Below, piece after piece: positions 8,112-15,850 of a stretch of 52,637 bases of DNA. The DNA is taken from NCBI GenBank assembly GCA_964354375.1, contig CAYGZQ010000016.1, forward strand, positions 1-52,637, in the 5' to 3' direction. Origin of the DNA: CAYGZQ01 sp964354375 [NCBI: uncultured Planctomycetota bacterium]. Lineage in GTDB: Bacteria > JAJVIF01 > JAPKYR01. Each line of letters begins with the position of its first letter. Position 1 is the first letter of the stretch. The position numbers were made by a program, and so were the translations under genes. The notes below the pieces were generated by a model that worked only from the letters and a program-made list of their open reading frames with translations, searched no databases and was not told where the DNA came from.

Positions 8112-9002
8112 CTAACCGCCCACGGAACTCTCCCCGGAGCCGACGGTGCTCACAGACGAGTCGTCGGTCGACGTTTCTGTCTCGGATGCAGCCCGGTCAT
8201 TGTTCGTACCAACAACAATGCCCGTGCTTTCGTCACTCTCAAGAAAGTCAAGAGCATTCTGACGGGCCTCAGCATCTTCGTCTTCAGGCGTGTTGAGAAC
8301 GATAATGTCCACCCGGCGGTTCCTGGCCCTACCCTCAAGAGTGCTGTTGGGCGCCACCGGATGGTAGAACGCGTACCCCGCGGCGGTCAGACGTTCAGGG
8401 GCGATCCCGCCGACCTCAATCATGTAATGCACTATTTCGGACGCCCGGCCTGTAGAAAGTTCCCAGTTTGACGGAAACTGCGCGGTATGGATCGGCGTCG
8501 AGTCCGTATGCCCTTCCACCTGGACTGCGTTCGAGATATCGCTGAGCTCCGCCGCTATCGACTCGAGGACGGGCAGCACGCCGGGCTTCAGTTCGGTGCT
8601 CCCGGGATCAAAGAGCGCTGTGTCGGCAAACCGGATCATCAATCCTCGAGCGTCGATTGCGGTCTCGATCGAGCCGCCATAGCCCGACGCCTCCGCCTCT
8701 TTCTTAACCCTTTGCTTTATTCTCTCCATTCTGGACTTGCCTGCCGAACCACCAACAGTCGTGCGGCTGCTCGAAGGTATGTCGCCCGGATCCAAAACCA
8801 TCGCGCCGCCCTGCAACACTCCAAAAGCCCCGTGAAGGCTCGACATAGCCGCTTGGAATTTGACAAGGTCAAGGGTGGAGAAACTCCACAGAAGCACGAA
8901 GCAAGCCCACAGGAGAGTGGTCATGTCCGCCCAGGAAATCATCCATGGCGGCGCATGTACGCCCCCGCCCTCATGCACTGCTTTTTTCTTCTTGTGGGCC
9001 AT
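8112..9002 (-). CDS. motB: Flagellar stator protein MotB
   Basis: 296 residues. One membrane helix (about 20-42) carries SWADMTTLLW with Asp26, the ion-binding residue expected in MotB. A plug/linker follows, then an OmpA-like peptidoglycan-binding domain (VEGHTDSTPIHTAQFPSNWE, LSTGRASEIVHYMIE, RRVDIIVL). The C-terminal 60 residues are acidic and Ser/Thr-rich. It starts 2 bp after motA. Coupling ion (proton or sodium) cannot be decided by eye. Confidence 0.93.
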   Translation of the reverse strand: MAHKKKKAVHEGGGVHAPPWMISWADMTTLLWACFVLLWSFSTLDLVKFQAAMSSLHGAFGVLQGGAMVLDPGDIPSSSRTTVGGSAGKSRMERIKQRVKKEAEASGYGGSIETAIDARGLMIRFADTALFDPGSTELKPGVLPVLESIAAELSDISNAVQVEGHTDSTPIHTAQFPSNWELSTGRASEIVHYMIEVGGIAPERLTAAGYAFYHPVAPNSTLEGRARNRRVDIIVLNTPEDEDAEARQNALDFLESDESTGIVVGTNNDRAASETETSTDDSSVSTVGSGESSVGG

Positions 9003-9004
9003 TC

Positions 9005-9784
9005 CTACTCTTCTTCCTCTTTCCCGATCTTCCGCATTCTGGGCGGGAAGAAGGCTTTCAGTTTTTCCTGGACGATGCGTGGATTCTCACCGTTCTGAAT
9101 CGACAGCACGCCCTCGACGATGACCTGCCGCATGAGCACTTCCTCCTGGCTTCTTATAGCCAGTTTTTTGGCCATGGGAAGCGCGACCAGGTTCGCCAGG
9201 GCGGCGCCGTAGAAGGTAGCGGTGAGGGCCATCGCCATGCCGGTGCCAACCGAAGATGGGTCCGTCAAATTGGCCAGCATCGCGATCAGACCGCTCAATG
9301 TGCCGACCATGCCGAAGCTGGGGAAGTAGATCCCGAGCTGCTCGAACATGTCGCGTCCGAGCTTGTGGCGGTCCTCGAGAAACGAAAGCTCGATCTCAAG
9401 GAGGTCGCGGACGAGCTGCGGATCGGTTCCGTCAACCACCAGCCTGAGCGCCTTCTTGAGAAACTCGTCGCTCAGCTTCGGGAGCTCCTCCTCAATCGTC
9501 AACAGGCCCTCGCGTCGCGCTTTCTCCGCGAACGACACGAGAACGCCTATGATCTCGTTCGACTGCTTGACCGGAGTAAACAGGGCGTTCTTGGCGACCT
9601 TCAGGGATGCAAGCACCTGCGACATGGGAAAACTGACCAGGGTGGCTGCAAGCCCTCCGCCGAGTACTATCAGCATGGCGATAGGGTCCCAGTACATGAT
9701 CAGGTTGCCTTCGGAGCTCTCTACGCACGCGTAGTAGATCATCCCGAAGCCGACCAGTAAACCGAATATGCTGGCGATATCCAT
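9005..9784 (-). CDS. motA: Flagellar stator protein MotA
   Basis: 259 residues, typical of the short MotA form, with four hydrophobic segments (two near the N-terminus, two at about 150-205). The last pair includes FPSFGMVGTLSGLIAML. Its ATG shares one base with the flbD TAA (TAATG), so translation is probably coupled. Confidence 0.94.
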   Translation of the reverse strand: MDIASIFGLLVGFGMIYYACVESSEGNLIMYWDPIAMLIVLGGGLAATLVSFPMSQVLASLKVAKNALFTPVKQSNEIIGVLVSFAEKARREGLLTIEEELPKLSDEFLKKALRLVVDGTDPQLVRDLLEIELSFLEDRHKLGRDMFEQLGIYFPSFGMVGTLSGLIAMLANLTDPSSVGTGMAMALTATFYGAALANLVALPMAKKLAIRSQEEVLMRQVIVEGVLSIQNGENPRIVQEKLKAFFPPRMRKIGKEEEE

Positions 9785-9999
9785 TACCGGCTACCCTCCT
9801 TGCTGAAGTAGACCATCCCTTCAAGCGTTCGCCTTCTGTAATCGATCACACGCTCAACAACGACGCTCAGACCTTCCTTCACGAGAAGTTTCCTGCCGTT
9901 CGTCAGGGTCAGAATGGTGTCGGGCGTGCTCTCCACAGTTTCGATAAGCTCCGCGTTCACGACAATAGCGTTTCCGTCAAATCTCGTGAGAGTGACCAT
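9784..9999 (-). CDS. flbD: Flagellar protein FlbD
   Basis: 71 residues. The sequence VTLTRFDGNAIVVNAELIE, then VESTPDTILTLTNGRKLLV is the compact FlbD family (not the Caulobacter activator of the same name). Start ATG 9999 is chosen because GGAG lies 7 bp upstream; an in-frame start 30 bp earlier lacks this. It is the first gene of the visible flagellar operon. Confidence 0.9.
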   Translation of the reverse strand: MVTLTRFDGNAIVVNAELIETVESTPDTILTLTNGRKLLVKEGLSVVVERVIDYRRRTLEGMVYFSKEGSR

Positions 10000-10097
10000 A
10001 GGTTCTCCAGGCGTGCAATCCTGTCGCAACGTAATATCGATAACGGGGCGTCCGATTGTTAGATAAGAGTTAATGCCCGACCCTGCGAAACGCGCTT

Positions 10098-10118
10098 CAT
10101 TAAGGGTTTTTCTTAATG
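10098..10118. promoter_or_regulatory. Inverted repeat upstream of flbD
   Basis: CATTAAG and CTTAATG flank a 7-base T-rich loop about 100 bp before flbD. It could be a regulator site or a weak hairpin. No convincing sigma-28 or sigma-54 promoter was found between 10000 and 10170. Confidence 0.3.
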
Positions 10119-10176
10119 CGACTTAGTCGAATCGAATATCTCTTATACATTCCTGCTTTTGCCCGTCCTCGGCGTT

Positions 10177-10206
10177 AAAAAGAAAAGCCGCCATAGCGGC
10201 GGCGGC
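10177..10206 (-). terminator. Rho-independent terminator of the ABC ATPase gene
   Basis: On the minus strand a GCCGCC/GGCGGC stem with a short loop is followed by TTTTCTTTTT. It lies 33-62 bp after the stop at 10239 and insulates the flagellar operon from the gene upstream. Confidence 0.85.
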
Positions 10207-10238
10207 TCAGATTCATGTTGCCTGCCCTTCCCGGAATC

Positions 10239-11174
10239 TCAGGTCACGATACCCTTCGTAACACGCATGAACAGGTCCTCGAGGTCGGTCTCCTCCTCCG
10301 AGAAACTGATGACCTTGATGCCCCGCTCCTTCAGCTTATCAACGATGTCGGGTATGTCGTCGGTCTCGCCGGTGAAGTTCACCTTCAGGAAACACGGCTC
10401 GCATATCCGGCAGTCCGAGACCTTCTCTATGGAGAGAAGTATCTCTTTCGCTTCCTCGTCCCTCTCCTTCACCTTGATCTCGAGCACCTTGTATCCCTTG
10501 ATCTCCCTGAGGATGTCGTCGATTTTTCCGGACAGGACCATCGAGCCGGCCTCGATAATTCCGACCGTGTTGCAGAAGTCGGCGAGCTCGGTGAGGATGT
10601 GAGAGCTGACCAGAATGGTCTTCCCCATCCGGCCGAGCTCCTTCAGAAGCTCCCTCAGCTCGATACGCGCCCTGGGATCGAGTCCGCTCGCGGGCTCGTC
10701 CAGCAAGAGCACTTTGGGATCGTGGACCAGGCACCTCGCAAGGCACAGCCTTTGCTTCATTCCCCGGCTCAACTCGTGCACAAAGGCCTCTTTCTTGGTC
10801 GTGAGGTCCGTGAGCTCGAGCACGTCGTCGATGATCCCCAGCCTCTTCTGCTTCGGGATGCGATAACAGGCCGCGAAGAAGTCGAGATACTCCCACGCCT
10901 TCATTTCGTCATAGACACCGAAGAAGTCCGGCATGTAGCCGATGATTTTGCGCACCGCCATGGGGTCCCGGATCACGTCGATCCCGTCTATGTATGCCTG
11001 CCCCATGGTGGGAAGAAGCAGGGTGGCGAGTACCTTAATTGTCGTCGTCTTCCCGGCGCCGTTCGGACCGATGTAGCCGAAGATGTCGCCCTGGTTGATG
11101 TCGAACGATATTCCCTTCAGGGCCTGAGTCTTCTTGAAGTGCTTGGTCAGGTTCCTGACTTCGATCATTGCCAT
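10239..11174 (-). CDS. ABC transporter ATP-binding protein (ABC-2 type)
   Basis: 311 residues. Walker A is GPNGAGKTTT, the signature is LSRGMKQRL, Walker B is VLLLDEPASGLDP and the H-loop His is in VSSHILTE. The C-terminal 90 residues form the extra domain common in ABC-2 exporters and contain an unusual Cys cluster (CRICEPC). No permease gene adjoins it: the neighbours are an alcohol dehydrogenase and the flagellar operon, so its membrane partner must be elsewhere. GGGAGG precedes the ATG. Confidence 0.9.
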   Translation of the reverse strand: MAMIEVRNLTKHFKKTQALKGISFDINQGDIFGYIGPNGAGKTTTIKVLATLLLPTMGQAYIDGIDVIRDPMAVRKIIGYMPDFFGVYDEMKAWEYLDFFAACYRIPKQKRLGIIDDVLELTDLTTKKEAFVHELSRGMKQRLCLARCLVHDPKVLLLDEPASGLDPRARIELRELLKELGRMGKTILVSSHILTELADFCNTVGIIEAGSMVLSGKIDDILREIKGYKVLEIKVKERDEEAKEILLSIEKVSDCRICEPCFLKVNFTGETDDIPDIVDKLKERGIKVISFSEEETDLEDLFMRVTKGIVT

Positions 11175-11268
11175 CGCAATGTGCCTCCCTGGCTAAGAGA
11201 TTCTCTCAAATATCCAGACGAACCAACGGCCCGCAGGTTCGGTTTTTTCCGACCGAAACCGCCACAGC

Positions 11269-12660
11269 CTAGTTATCCCGATCGTCTTCCAGGATTTCCT
11301 CGACGATCGAGTATCCTTCCTTCTCCAGCCCTTCCGGAAGCTCTTCTCCCTCGCCGAGCTCGATCACTTCCTCGACAATCTCGACGATCTCCTCGCCCTC
11401 CTCATCCAGCGCGGCCTTCTTTTTCGACCGCTCTTCCCCAAACGCCTTGTCTTCCGGCGCCCCGGTCCGGACGCACATCTCGTAGACCGCCACGATGTCG
11501 TCGACACTCAGAGGCTTCAACCCTCCGAGATAACCGTCCTTGCCGTACATGCGAACGACGTCCTCGGCCATTTTCCGAAAGATCACGGGATCGTTCGGTA
11601 TCCCAAGATTGTCCATGAAGAACCAGGCCCCGATGTCCTCCAGCCATTCGACAAACCGGCCTATCACCTTGTCGGCGGCTTCGAACGGGTGATGCGACTC
11701 CAGCTCCATGGCGAAAACGCGGTCGCCGAACTGGATTATCTTGTCGGGCTTCTCCCGGCTGACGTACTTGAGCCACCTGGGGAAAAGCAGGGCGAGGCCG
11801 CGACCATGGGAGATGTCGAAGTACCCGCTCAGCGGGTGCTCCATCGCATGCAGCGGGAACGGTCCGCCCCTGGGCTGATTGATAAGTCCCTGCAGAGAGA
11901 TTGCTCCCAGCCAGCTCAGTTGCGACCTGGCCTCGATATCCTCGGGGTCGTCCACGACCGCCTCGAGCGCCTCGATCACCTCGGCGAGAAATCCCTCGGT
12001 GCACCTGTCCGAGAATTTTGCGCTCTGGTCCCCGTTGAAATAACTCTCGAGGACGTGGATCGACATGTCGACCGCACCGTCACGTGTGTAGTCCATCGGC
12101 ACGGTGAGCGTCAGCTCGGGGTCTATGATGCTGACCCTGGGAAAGAGCGCCTCTCCGAACACTCCGACCTTGTCTTTCGTCTCCTCGTTCGTGATGACGG
12201 CTCCGCCGTCTCCTTCGCTCCCTGTGGCCGCGAGAGTGCTCACGAGCACGATCGGAAGCGCCTCCTCGAATTCCTCGTAGTCGGGCTCCCAGTGCGCTAT
12301 GTGTTTCCAGATGCCGTCGGGGTCGTAGAAACCGAACGCGATAACCTTGCTCGCGTCCATGACCGACCCGCCGCCGATCCCGATCACCATGTCGCACTCG
12401 TTTTCGCTCGCGATCCGCGCTCCCCTCCGGCAGGTCCCGAGCCTCGCGTTCGGCTCCACTCCCTCGAACACGACCGGGTCCATATCCGCGGCCTTGAGAA
12501 GCTCCACCGCCCTGTCGACAAGTCCGGCTTCCCTGGCGAATTCGCCCCCGAACACGACCAGCGGCTTCTTACCGTACTCGCTGGCCAATTCCCCAAGCCG
12601 CTCGAATTCCCCCACTCCGAAAATCATTCGGATCGGATTGTATAGCTCGAATTTCCTCAC
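11269..12660 (-). CDS. Iron-containing alcohol dehydrogenase with acidic C-terminal tail
   Basis: 463 residues. A GTG start at 12660 with GGAGGAG five bases upstream gives the usual beginning VRKFELYNP. The NAD(P)-binding part has the GIGGGSVMDASK motif; the metal ligands are in DGAVDMSIH and in GGPFPLHAMEHPLSG with a later HG. This is the BDH/YqhD-like branch of the family, which reduces aldehydes or oxidises alcohols. Residues beyond about 405 form an acidic extension (runs such as EEGEEIVEIVEEV) absent from typical members of about 390 residues. The natural substrate is unknown. Confidence 0.88.
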   Translation of the reverse strand: MRKFELYNPIRMIFGVGEFERLGELASEYGKKPLVVFGGEFAREAGLVDRAVELLKAADMDPVVFEGVEPNARLGTCRRGARIASENECDMVIGIGGGSVMDASKVIAFGFYDPDGIWKHIAHWEPDYEEFEEALPIVLVSTLAATGSEGDGGAVITNEETKDKVGVFGEALFPRVSIIDPELTLTVPMDYTRDGAVDMSIHVLESYFNGDQSAKFSDRCTEGFLAEVIEALEAVVDDPEDIEARSQLSWLGAISLQGLINQPRGGPFPLHAMEHPLSGYFDISHGRGLALLFPRWLKYVSREKPDKIIQFGDRVFAMELESHHPFEAADKVIGRFVEWLEDIGAWFFMDNLGIPNDPVIFRKMAEDVVRMYGKDGYLGGLKPLSVDDIVAVYEMCVRTGAPEDKAFGEERSKKKAALDEEGEEIVEIVEEVIELGEGEELPEGLEKEGYSIVEEILEDDRDN

Positions 12661-12728
12661 TTGGCTCCTCCGTGGCGCCTTGCGACCTAAAATGAAATAA
12701 CTATCCCTGCGAAGACAGGGACGGCGGG

Positions 12729-12737
12729 ATTGTAGCA
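12729..12737 (-). promoter_or_regulatory. Extended -10 promoter of the alcohol dehydrogenase
   Basis: Minus strand TGCTACAAT, about 70 bp before the GTG. The leader contains a small TCCCTG/CAGGGA hairpin (12704-12721). No clear -35. Confidence 0.4.
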
Positions 12738-12766
12738 TTTTTGCCGCCGGGATTGGTATAGCTGAA

Positions 12767-12987
12767 CGGGCCGTTGAAAAAGTGCGATTTCGCCCAAGGA
12801 GAGCATATCAGGCGTGGCACCCTCAGGCGAGTCCTCGAGCCTGGGGGTGCTGGAGCAATGATCTGAATGCCTCATGACTGGAGGAATTAATCAATCGAAC
12901 ACCCCCAGGTAGAAAGCCTGCTCCCGCAGGCTTTCTACCTGAGGGTGCCACCCGATTCTGCATCAAGACTGGTTTCTCAACAGCCCC
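12767..12987. mobile_element. MITE-like double-hairpin element (family B, copy 1)
   Basis: The 221-bp unit has imperfect inverted ends: GGGCCGTTGAAAAA on the left and the complement of GGGCTGTTGAGAAA on the right. Inside are two hairpins built from one word: CACCCTCAGGC/GCCTGGGGGTG with loop GAGTCCTCGA (12818-12849), and a long hairpin at 12900-12949. Outer copies GTGGCACCCTCAGG (12814) and its complement (12938-12951) pair exactly. It fills most of the gap between the alcohol dehydrogenase promoter and the transporter gene. No coding sequence is seen. Confidence 0.7.
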
Positions 12988-13030
12988 GCTAGAAAGGGCA
13001 CGGGCATCGGCCTTCCCCGTTCCCGCATCG

Positions 13031-13759
13031 TCACACCGCCCCGGCGACACTCCTCGCATTTTCCTCGCCCTCCATGTCGCGGGCGAAAATGCGGAAGGGG
13101 TTGAAGTTGGTCTTGTAGTCGTACACGTCCATACCTTCGGCACGCTTCAGTGCGATGACGACGGCATAGGTGAGGGGAGTCGCGAGGACCTCGAACCCGC
13201 ACTTGAAAACGTAGTTAGAGACAATGGTCGCCACGAGGATATTGTTCGGGTTTGCAGGATCGTAGAACGCGATTATGCAGAACAGGAGGGTGTCGACCCC
13301 CTCGCCCACGATCGTGCTCCCTATCGTTCTGACCCAGAGAAAACGGCCCTTCGTCGCGATCTTCAGCTTCGCCAGCACGTAGGAGTTGGAGAATTCGCCC
13401 GCGAAGTATGCGATGAGGCTGGCGATCACGATTCTGGATCCCCAGAGGAGGATGCTGGTGTAGGCGTCCTGGCGCTCGGCGGTCCATTCCTCGGTCGGAC
13501 CCGGGATTCTCCCCACAAGCCAGAGCATCCCGATCATCAGGGCGGCGGAAACGAAGCCGGTCCAGATGACCTTCCGGCTCGCGCCGTAGCCGTACACTTC
13601 CGTCAGGATGTCGCCGAAGATGTAGCTCAGGGGGAAGAGCAGGGTGCCCCCGTCGAACGTGAACAACCACACGTTGACGAACTTCACCGACGCAATGTTC
13701 GAGATGAGGAGGACGGCAACAAACAGGCCGGTAATGACGGGCAGCCATCGTGTTCGCAT
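13031..13759 (-). CDS. yhhQ: Queuosine precursor transporter (YhhQ/VUT family)
   Basis: 242 residues with about six hydrophobic segments. The family pattern is clear: LLISNIASVKFV, FPLSYIFGDILTEVYGYGASRKVIW, and GSTIVGEGVDTLLF late in the protein. It takes up a 7-deazaguanine precursor of queuosine. ATG 13759 is chosen because a TATAAT lies exactly 6 bp upstream, which would give a leaderless mRNA; ATG 13777 in the same frame would lie upstream of that -10. Confidence 0.85.
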   Translation of the reverse strand: MRTRWLPVITGLFVAVLLISNIASVKFVNVWLFTFDGGTLLFPLSYIFGDILTEVYGYGASRKVIWTGFVSAALMIGMLWLVGRIPGPTEEWTAERQDAYTSILLWGSRIVIASLIAYFAGEFSNSYVLAKLKIATKGRFLWVRTIGSTIVGEGVDTLLFCIIAFYDPANPNNILVATIVSNYVFKCGFEVLATPLTYAVVIALKRAEGMDVYDYKTNFNPFRIFARDMEGEENARSVAGAV

Positions 13760-13765
13760 GCGCGC

Positions 13766-13771
13766 ATTATA
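13766..13771 (-). promoter_or_regulatory. yhhQ: -10 element for a leaderless transporter mRNA
   Basis: Minus strand TATAAT, 6 bp before the ATG at 13759. No good -35 at standard spacing. Confidence 0.4.
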
Positions 13772-13793
13772 ACTCATTTGGCGCTCGACGTTA

Positions 13794-13802
13794 TGGTATA
13801 CT
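13794..13802 (+). promoter_or_regulatory. Extended -10 promoter of the metallo-hydrolase gene
   Basis: TGGTATACT is an extended -10, placing transcription start about 27 bp before the ATG. It diverges from the transporter promoter. Confidence 0.5.
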
Positions 13803-13836
13803 TCGCCCAAATTCCGATGCTTCGCGCCCGAATCCA

Positions 13837-14502
13837 ATGATCCTGGAAACCATAGTCACCGGACCGCTTCAGGAGAACTGTTTCGTAATCGCCGACGAAA
13901 ACGCTCTCTCAGGCTTCGTCATCGATCCCGGATGGAACCCCGAGCGCATAGATCACGTTCTGAAGCACTACTCCATCGCAAACGTCACTATCCTCCTCAC
14001 CCACGGTCATTTCGATCACATCTCGGCGGTCGGCAAACTAAGGGAGATGACCGGCGCAAAAGCGTTTATGTCGCCGCTCGACGATTTCCTTCTGGACTCG
14101 GTAGGCGGGGCGACGGCGATGATGACGGGCATGGGGGGGGTGAAAGGGTTCTCGATCGACGAGCCGATCGCGGAAGGCGATGTTTTCACTGCGGGCGAGA
14201 TCACGCTCAAGGCGCTCGCGACGCCGGGTCACACGCCGGGCGGAATTTCCTTCTACGATGGGAAAGAACACGTGTTCGCAGGCGATACCATCTTCCGCGA
14301 TTCCGTAGGACGCATCGATTTCCCCCGCTCCAGCGGTCCGGACCTGCTGAGCTCAATCCTCAACGTTCTTTACAAGCTGCCGGACAATACGATCGTGCAC
14401 TGCGGTCACGGTCCGATAACGACGATCGGATACGAGAAGAAGCACAACCCGTACACCCTGCATCCGGAGCTCCTCACCGGCGGATTGGGGAGTTTCCTCT
14501 AG
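13837..14502 (+). CDS. Metallo-beta-lactamase-fold hydrolase (glyoxalase II-like)
   Basis: 221 residues. The metal-binding motif THGHFDH is followed by TPGHTPGG and FAGDTIFRDSVGR, the standard order for glyoxalase II/persulfide dioxygenase relatives. The C-terminal CGHGPITTIGYEKKHNPY matches the short stand-alone form of about 210 residues often called hydroxyacylglutathione hydrolase. The true substrate, perhaps a thioester, cannot be told. The start at 13837 fits the family; no strong ribosome site is visible. Confidence 0.88.
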   Translation: MILETIVTGPLQENCFVIADENALSGFVIDPGWNPERIDHVLKHYSIANVTILLTHGHFDHISAVGKLREMTGAKAFMSPLDDFLLDSVGGATAMMTGMGGVKGFSIDEPIAEGDVFTAGEITLKALATPGHTPGGISFYDGKEHVFAGDTIFRDSVGRIDFPRSSGPDLLSSILNVLYKLPDNTIVHCGHGPITTIGYEKKHNPYTLHPELLTGGLGSFL

Positions 14503-14506
14503 AAGG

Positions 14507-14597
14507 GGCCGGTGACAGGCACCCGGTTTTGTCCGCCGGGAGCGTGAGAGGGAATTGTTGAGTTATGCGCGGACAAAACCGTGTGCCAGTCCCCGGC
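14507..14597. repeat. REP-like palindrome, family A copy 2 (split centre)
   Basis: Arms at 14507-14537 and 14568-14597 match family A, but about 30 unrelated bases replace the centre. It sits between two convergent stop codons and may terminate both genes. Confidence 0.85.
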
Positions 14598-14617
14598 AAT
14601 GCAGAAGGGCAGGACCT

Positions 14618-15712
14618 CTAACTCGAAGCCTCCCAGACGTATTTCCCCGTCTTGTCGATATAGGCCATCTTGCCCTGTCCATACGGGCCTTCCTCCGCAG
14701 TCCTCACAGCCGCAAGACCCTCGGAGAAGGGCCCTGCACCGTTGAACTGCGGGTTAATGACAATCGTGCCTGTCTTGTCGATGTAGCCCCACTTGGCCCC
14801 AATCTGCACAGCCGCGAGTCCCTCGCAGAAAGGCGTGGCCCAGTCGAACTGCGGGTTTATGACAATATTGCCTGCCTTGTCGATATAGCCATACTTACCT
14901 GTGTGCTCGTCCCCAATCCTCACTCTCGCGAGGCCCTCGGAGAAGTCCCAGGCCAAGTCGAACTGCGGGTTTATGACAAACTCGCCTGTCTTGTCGATAT
15001 AGCCATACTGGCGTGTATCCCAGTCCCCAATCGAGACACGCGCGAGACCCTCCGAGAAGGACCAGGCCATGCGGAACTGCGGGTTTATGACAATCTTGCC
15101 TGTCTCGTCGATGAAACCTGCCTTGCCCCCAATCTCCACACTCGCAAGACCCTCGGAGAAGTCACCGGCCCGATCGAACTGTGGGTTTATGACAATCGTT
15201 CCTGTCTTGCCGATATAGCCATACTTGCCTGTCTCCCAGTCCCCAATCCTCACACGCGCGAGACCCTCGGAGAAGTCTTCCGCCCAGTCGAATTGCGGGT
15301 TCAAGACTATCGTTCCTGTCTTGTCGATATAGCCGTACTTGCCGCCAACCTCCGCAGCCGCGAGACCCTCGGAGAAGGACGAGGTCCAATCGAACTGCGG
15401 GCTTATGACAATCTTGCCTGTCTTGTCGATATAGCCCCCCTTGCCTGTCTCGTCGTCCCCGATTCTCACAGGCGCGAGACCCTCGGAGAAAGACCAAGCC
15501 CAATCGAACTGCGGATTGACAACAACCGTGCCCGTCTTGTCGATATAGCCCCACTTGCCATTTACGACCACCGGGAACAGAGCCGGCTCGTTCGCTTCGG
15601 TACTTGCGGTTTCCGCTTGTTTGTTTTGAGGCGCAGGCCGAGGATTCCCAACACAACCGAACAGCAGCGGCGACGTGAGCAGCACAACCGCCAATGTGAT
15701 TCTCGTTATCAT
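14618..15712 (-). CDS. WG-repeat lipoprotein
   Basis: 364 residues. ATG 15712 follows GGAGGT by 8 bp and gives a signal peptide with lipobox (LLFGC). The rest is eight complete and one partial WG repeat of about 35 residues, each reading like GYIDKTGTIVINPQFD followed by FSEGLA. Such repeats form beta-solenoid-like surfaces of unknown binding role. A paralogue with the same promoter lies immediately upstream, so the pair arose by tandem duplication. Confidence 0.9.
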   Translation of the reverse strand: MITRITLAVVLLTSPLLFGCVGNPRPAPQNKQAETASTEANEPALFPVVVNGKWGYIDKTGTVVVNPQFDWAWSFSEGLAPVRIGDDETGKGGYIDKTGKIVISPQFDWTSSFSEGLAAAEVGGKYGYIDKTGTIVLNPQFDWAEDFSEGLARVRIGDWETGKYGYIGKTGTIVINPQFDRAGDFSEGLASVEIGGKAGFIDETGKIVINPQFRMAWSFSEGLARVSIGDWDTRQYGYIDKTGEFVINPQFDLAWDFSEGLARVRIGDEHTGKYGYIDKAGNIVINPQFDWATPFCEGLAAVQIGAKWGYIDKTGTIVINPQFNGAGPFSEGLAAVRTAEEGPYGQGKMAYIDKTGKYVWEASS

Positions 15713-15752
15713 GTCGTCATACCTCCCTGGCCTGCGGCGTTCTTGCACTGAC

Positions 15753-15780
15753 ATCATACCTGCTCTGCACCATAAATCAA
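15753..15780 (-). promoter_or_regulatory. Promoter of the downstream WG-repeat gene
   Basis: Minus strand TTGATT, 16 bp, TATGAT. The same elements and much of the surrounding sequence recur before the paralogue (17077-17104). Confidence 0.65.
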
Positions 15781-15792
15781 TAACGTGTGGAT

Positions 15793-15850
15793 CGGGGACA
15801 GGCAACCGGTTTTGTCCGCCGCGGCGGACAAAACCGTGTGCCAGTCCCCG
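15793..15850. repeat. REP-like palindrome, family A copy 3
   Basis: A near-perfect palindrome with the central GTCCGCCGCGGCGGAC. It separates the two WG-repeat genes and directly abuts the stop codon of the first. Confidence 0.9.

Noticed and set aside
10030-10176. Sigma-28 or sigma-54 promoter for the flagellar operon
   Set aside because: No match to TAAA-N15-GCCGATAA or TGGCAC-N5-TTGC at usable positions; the operon may start from an unrecognised promoter.
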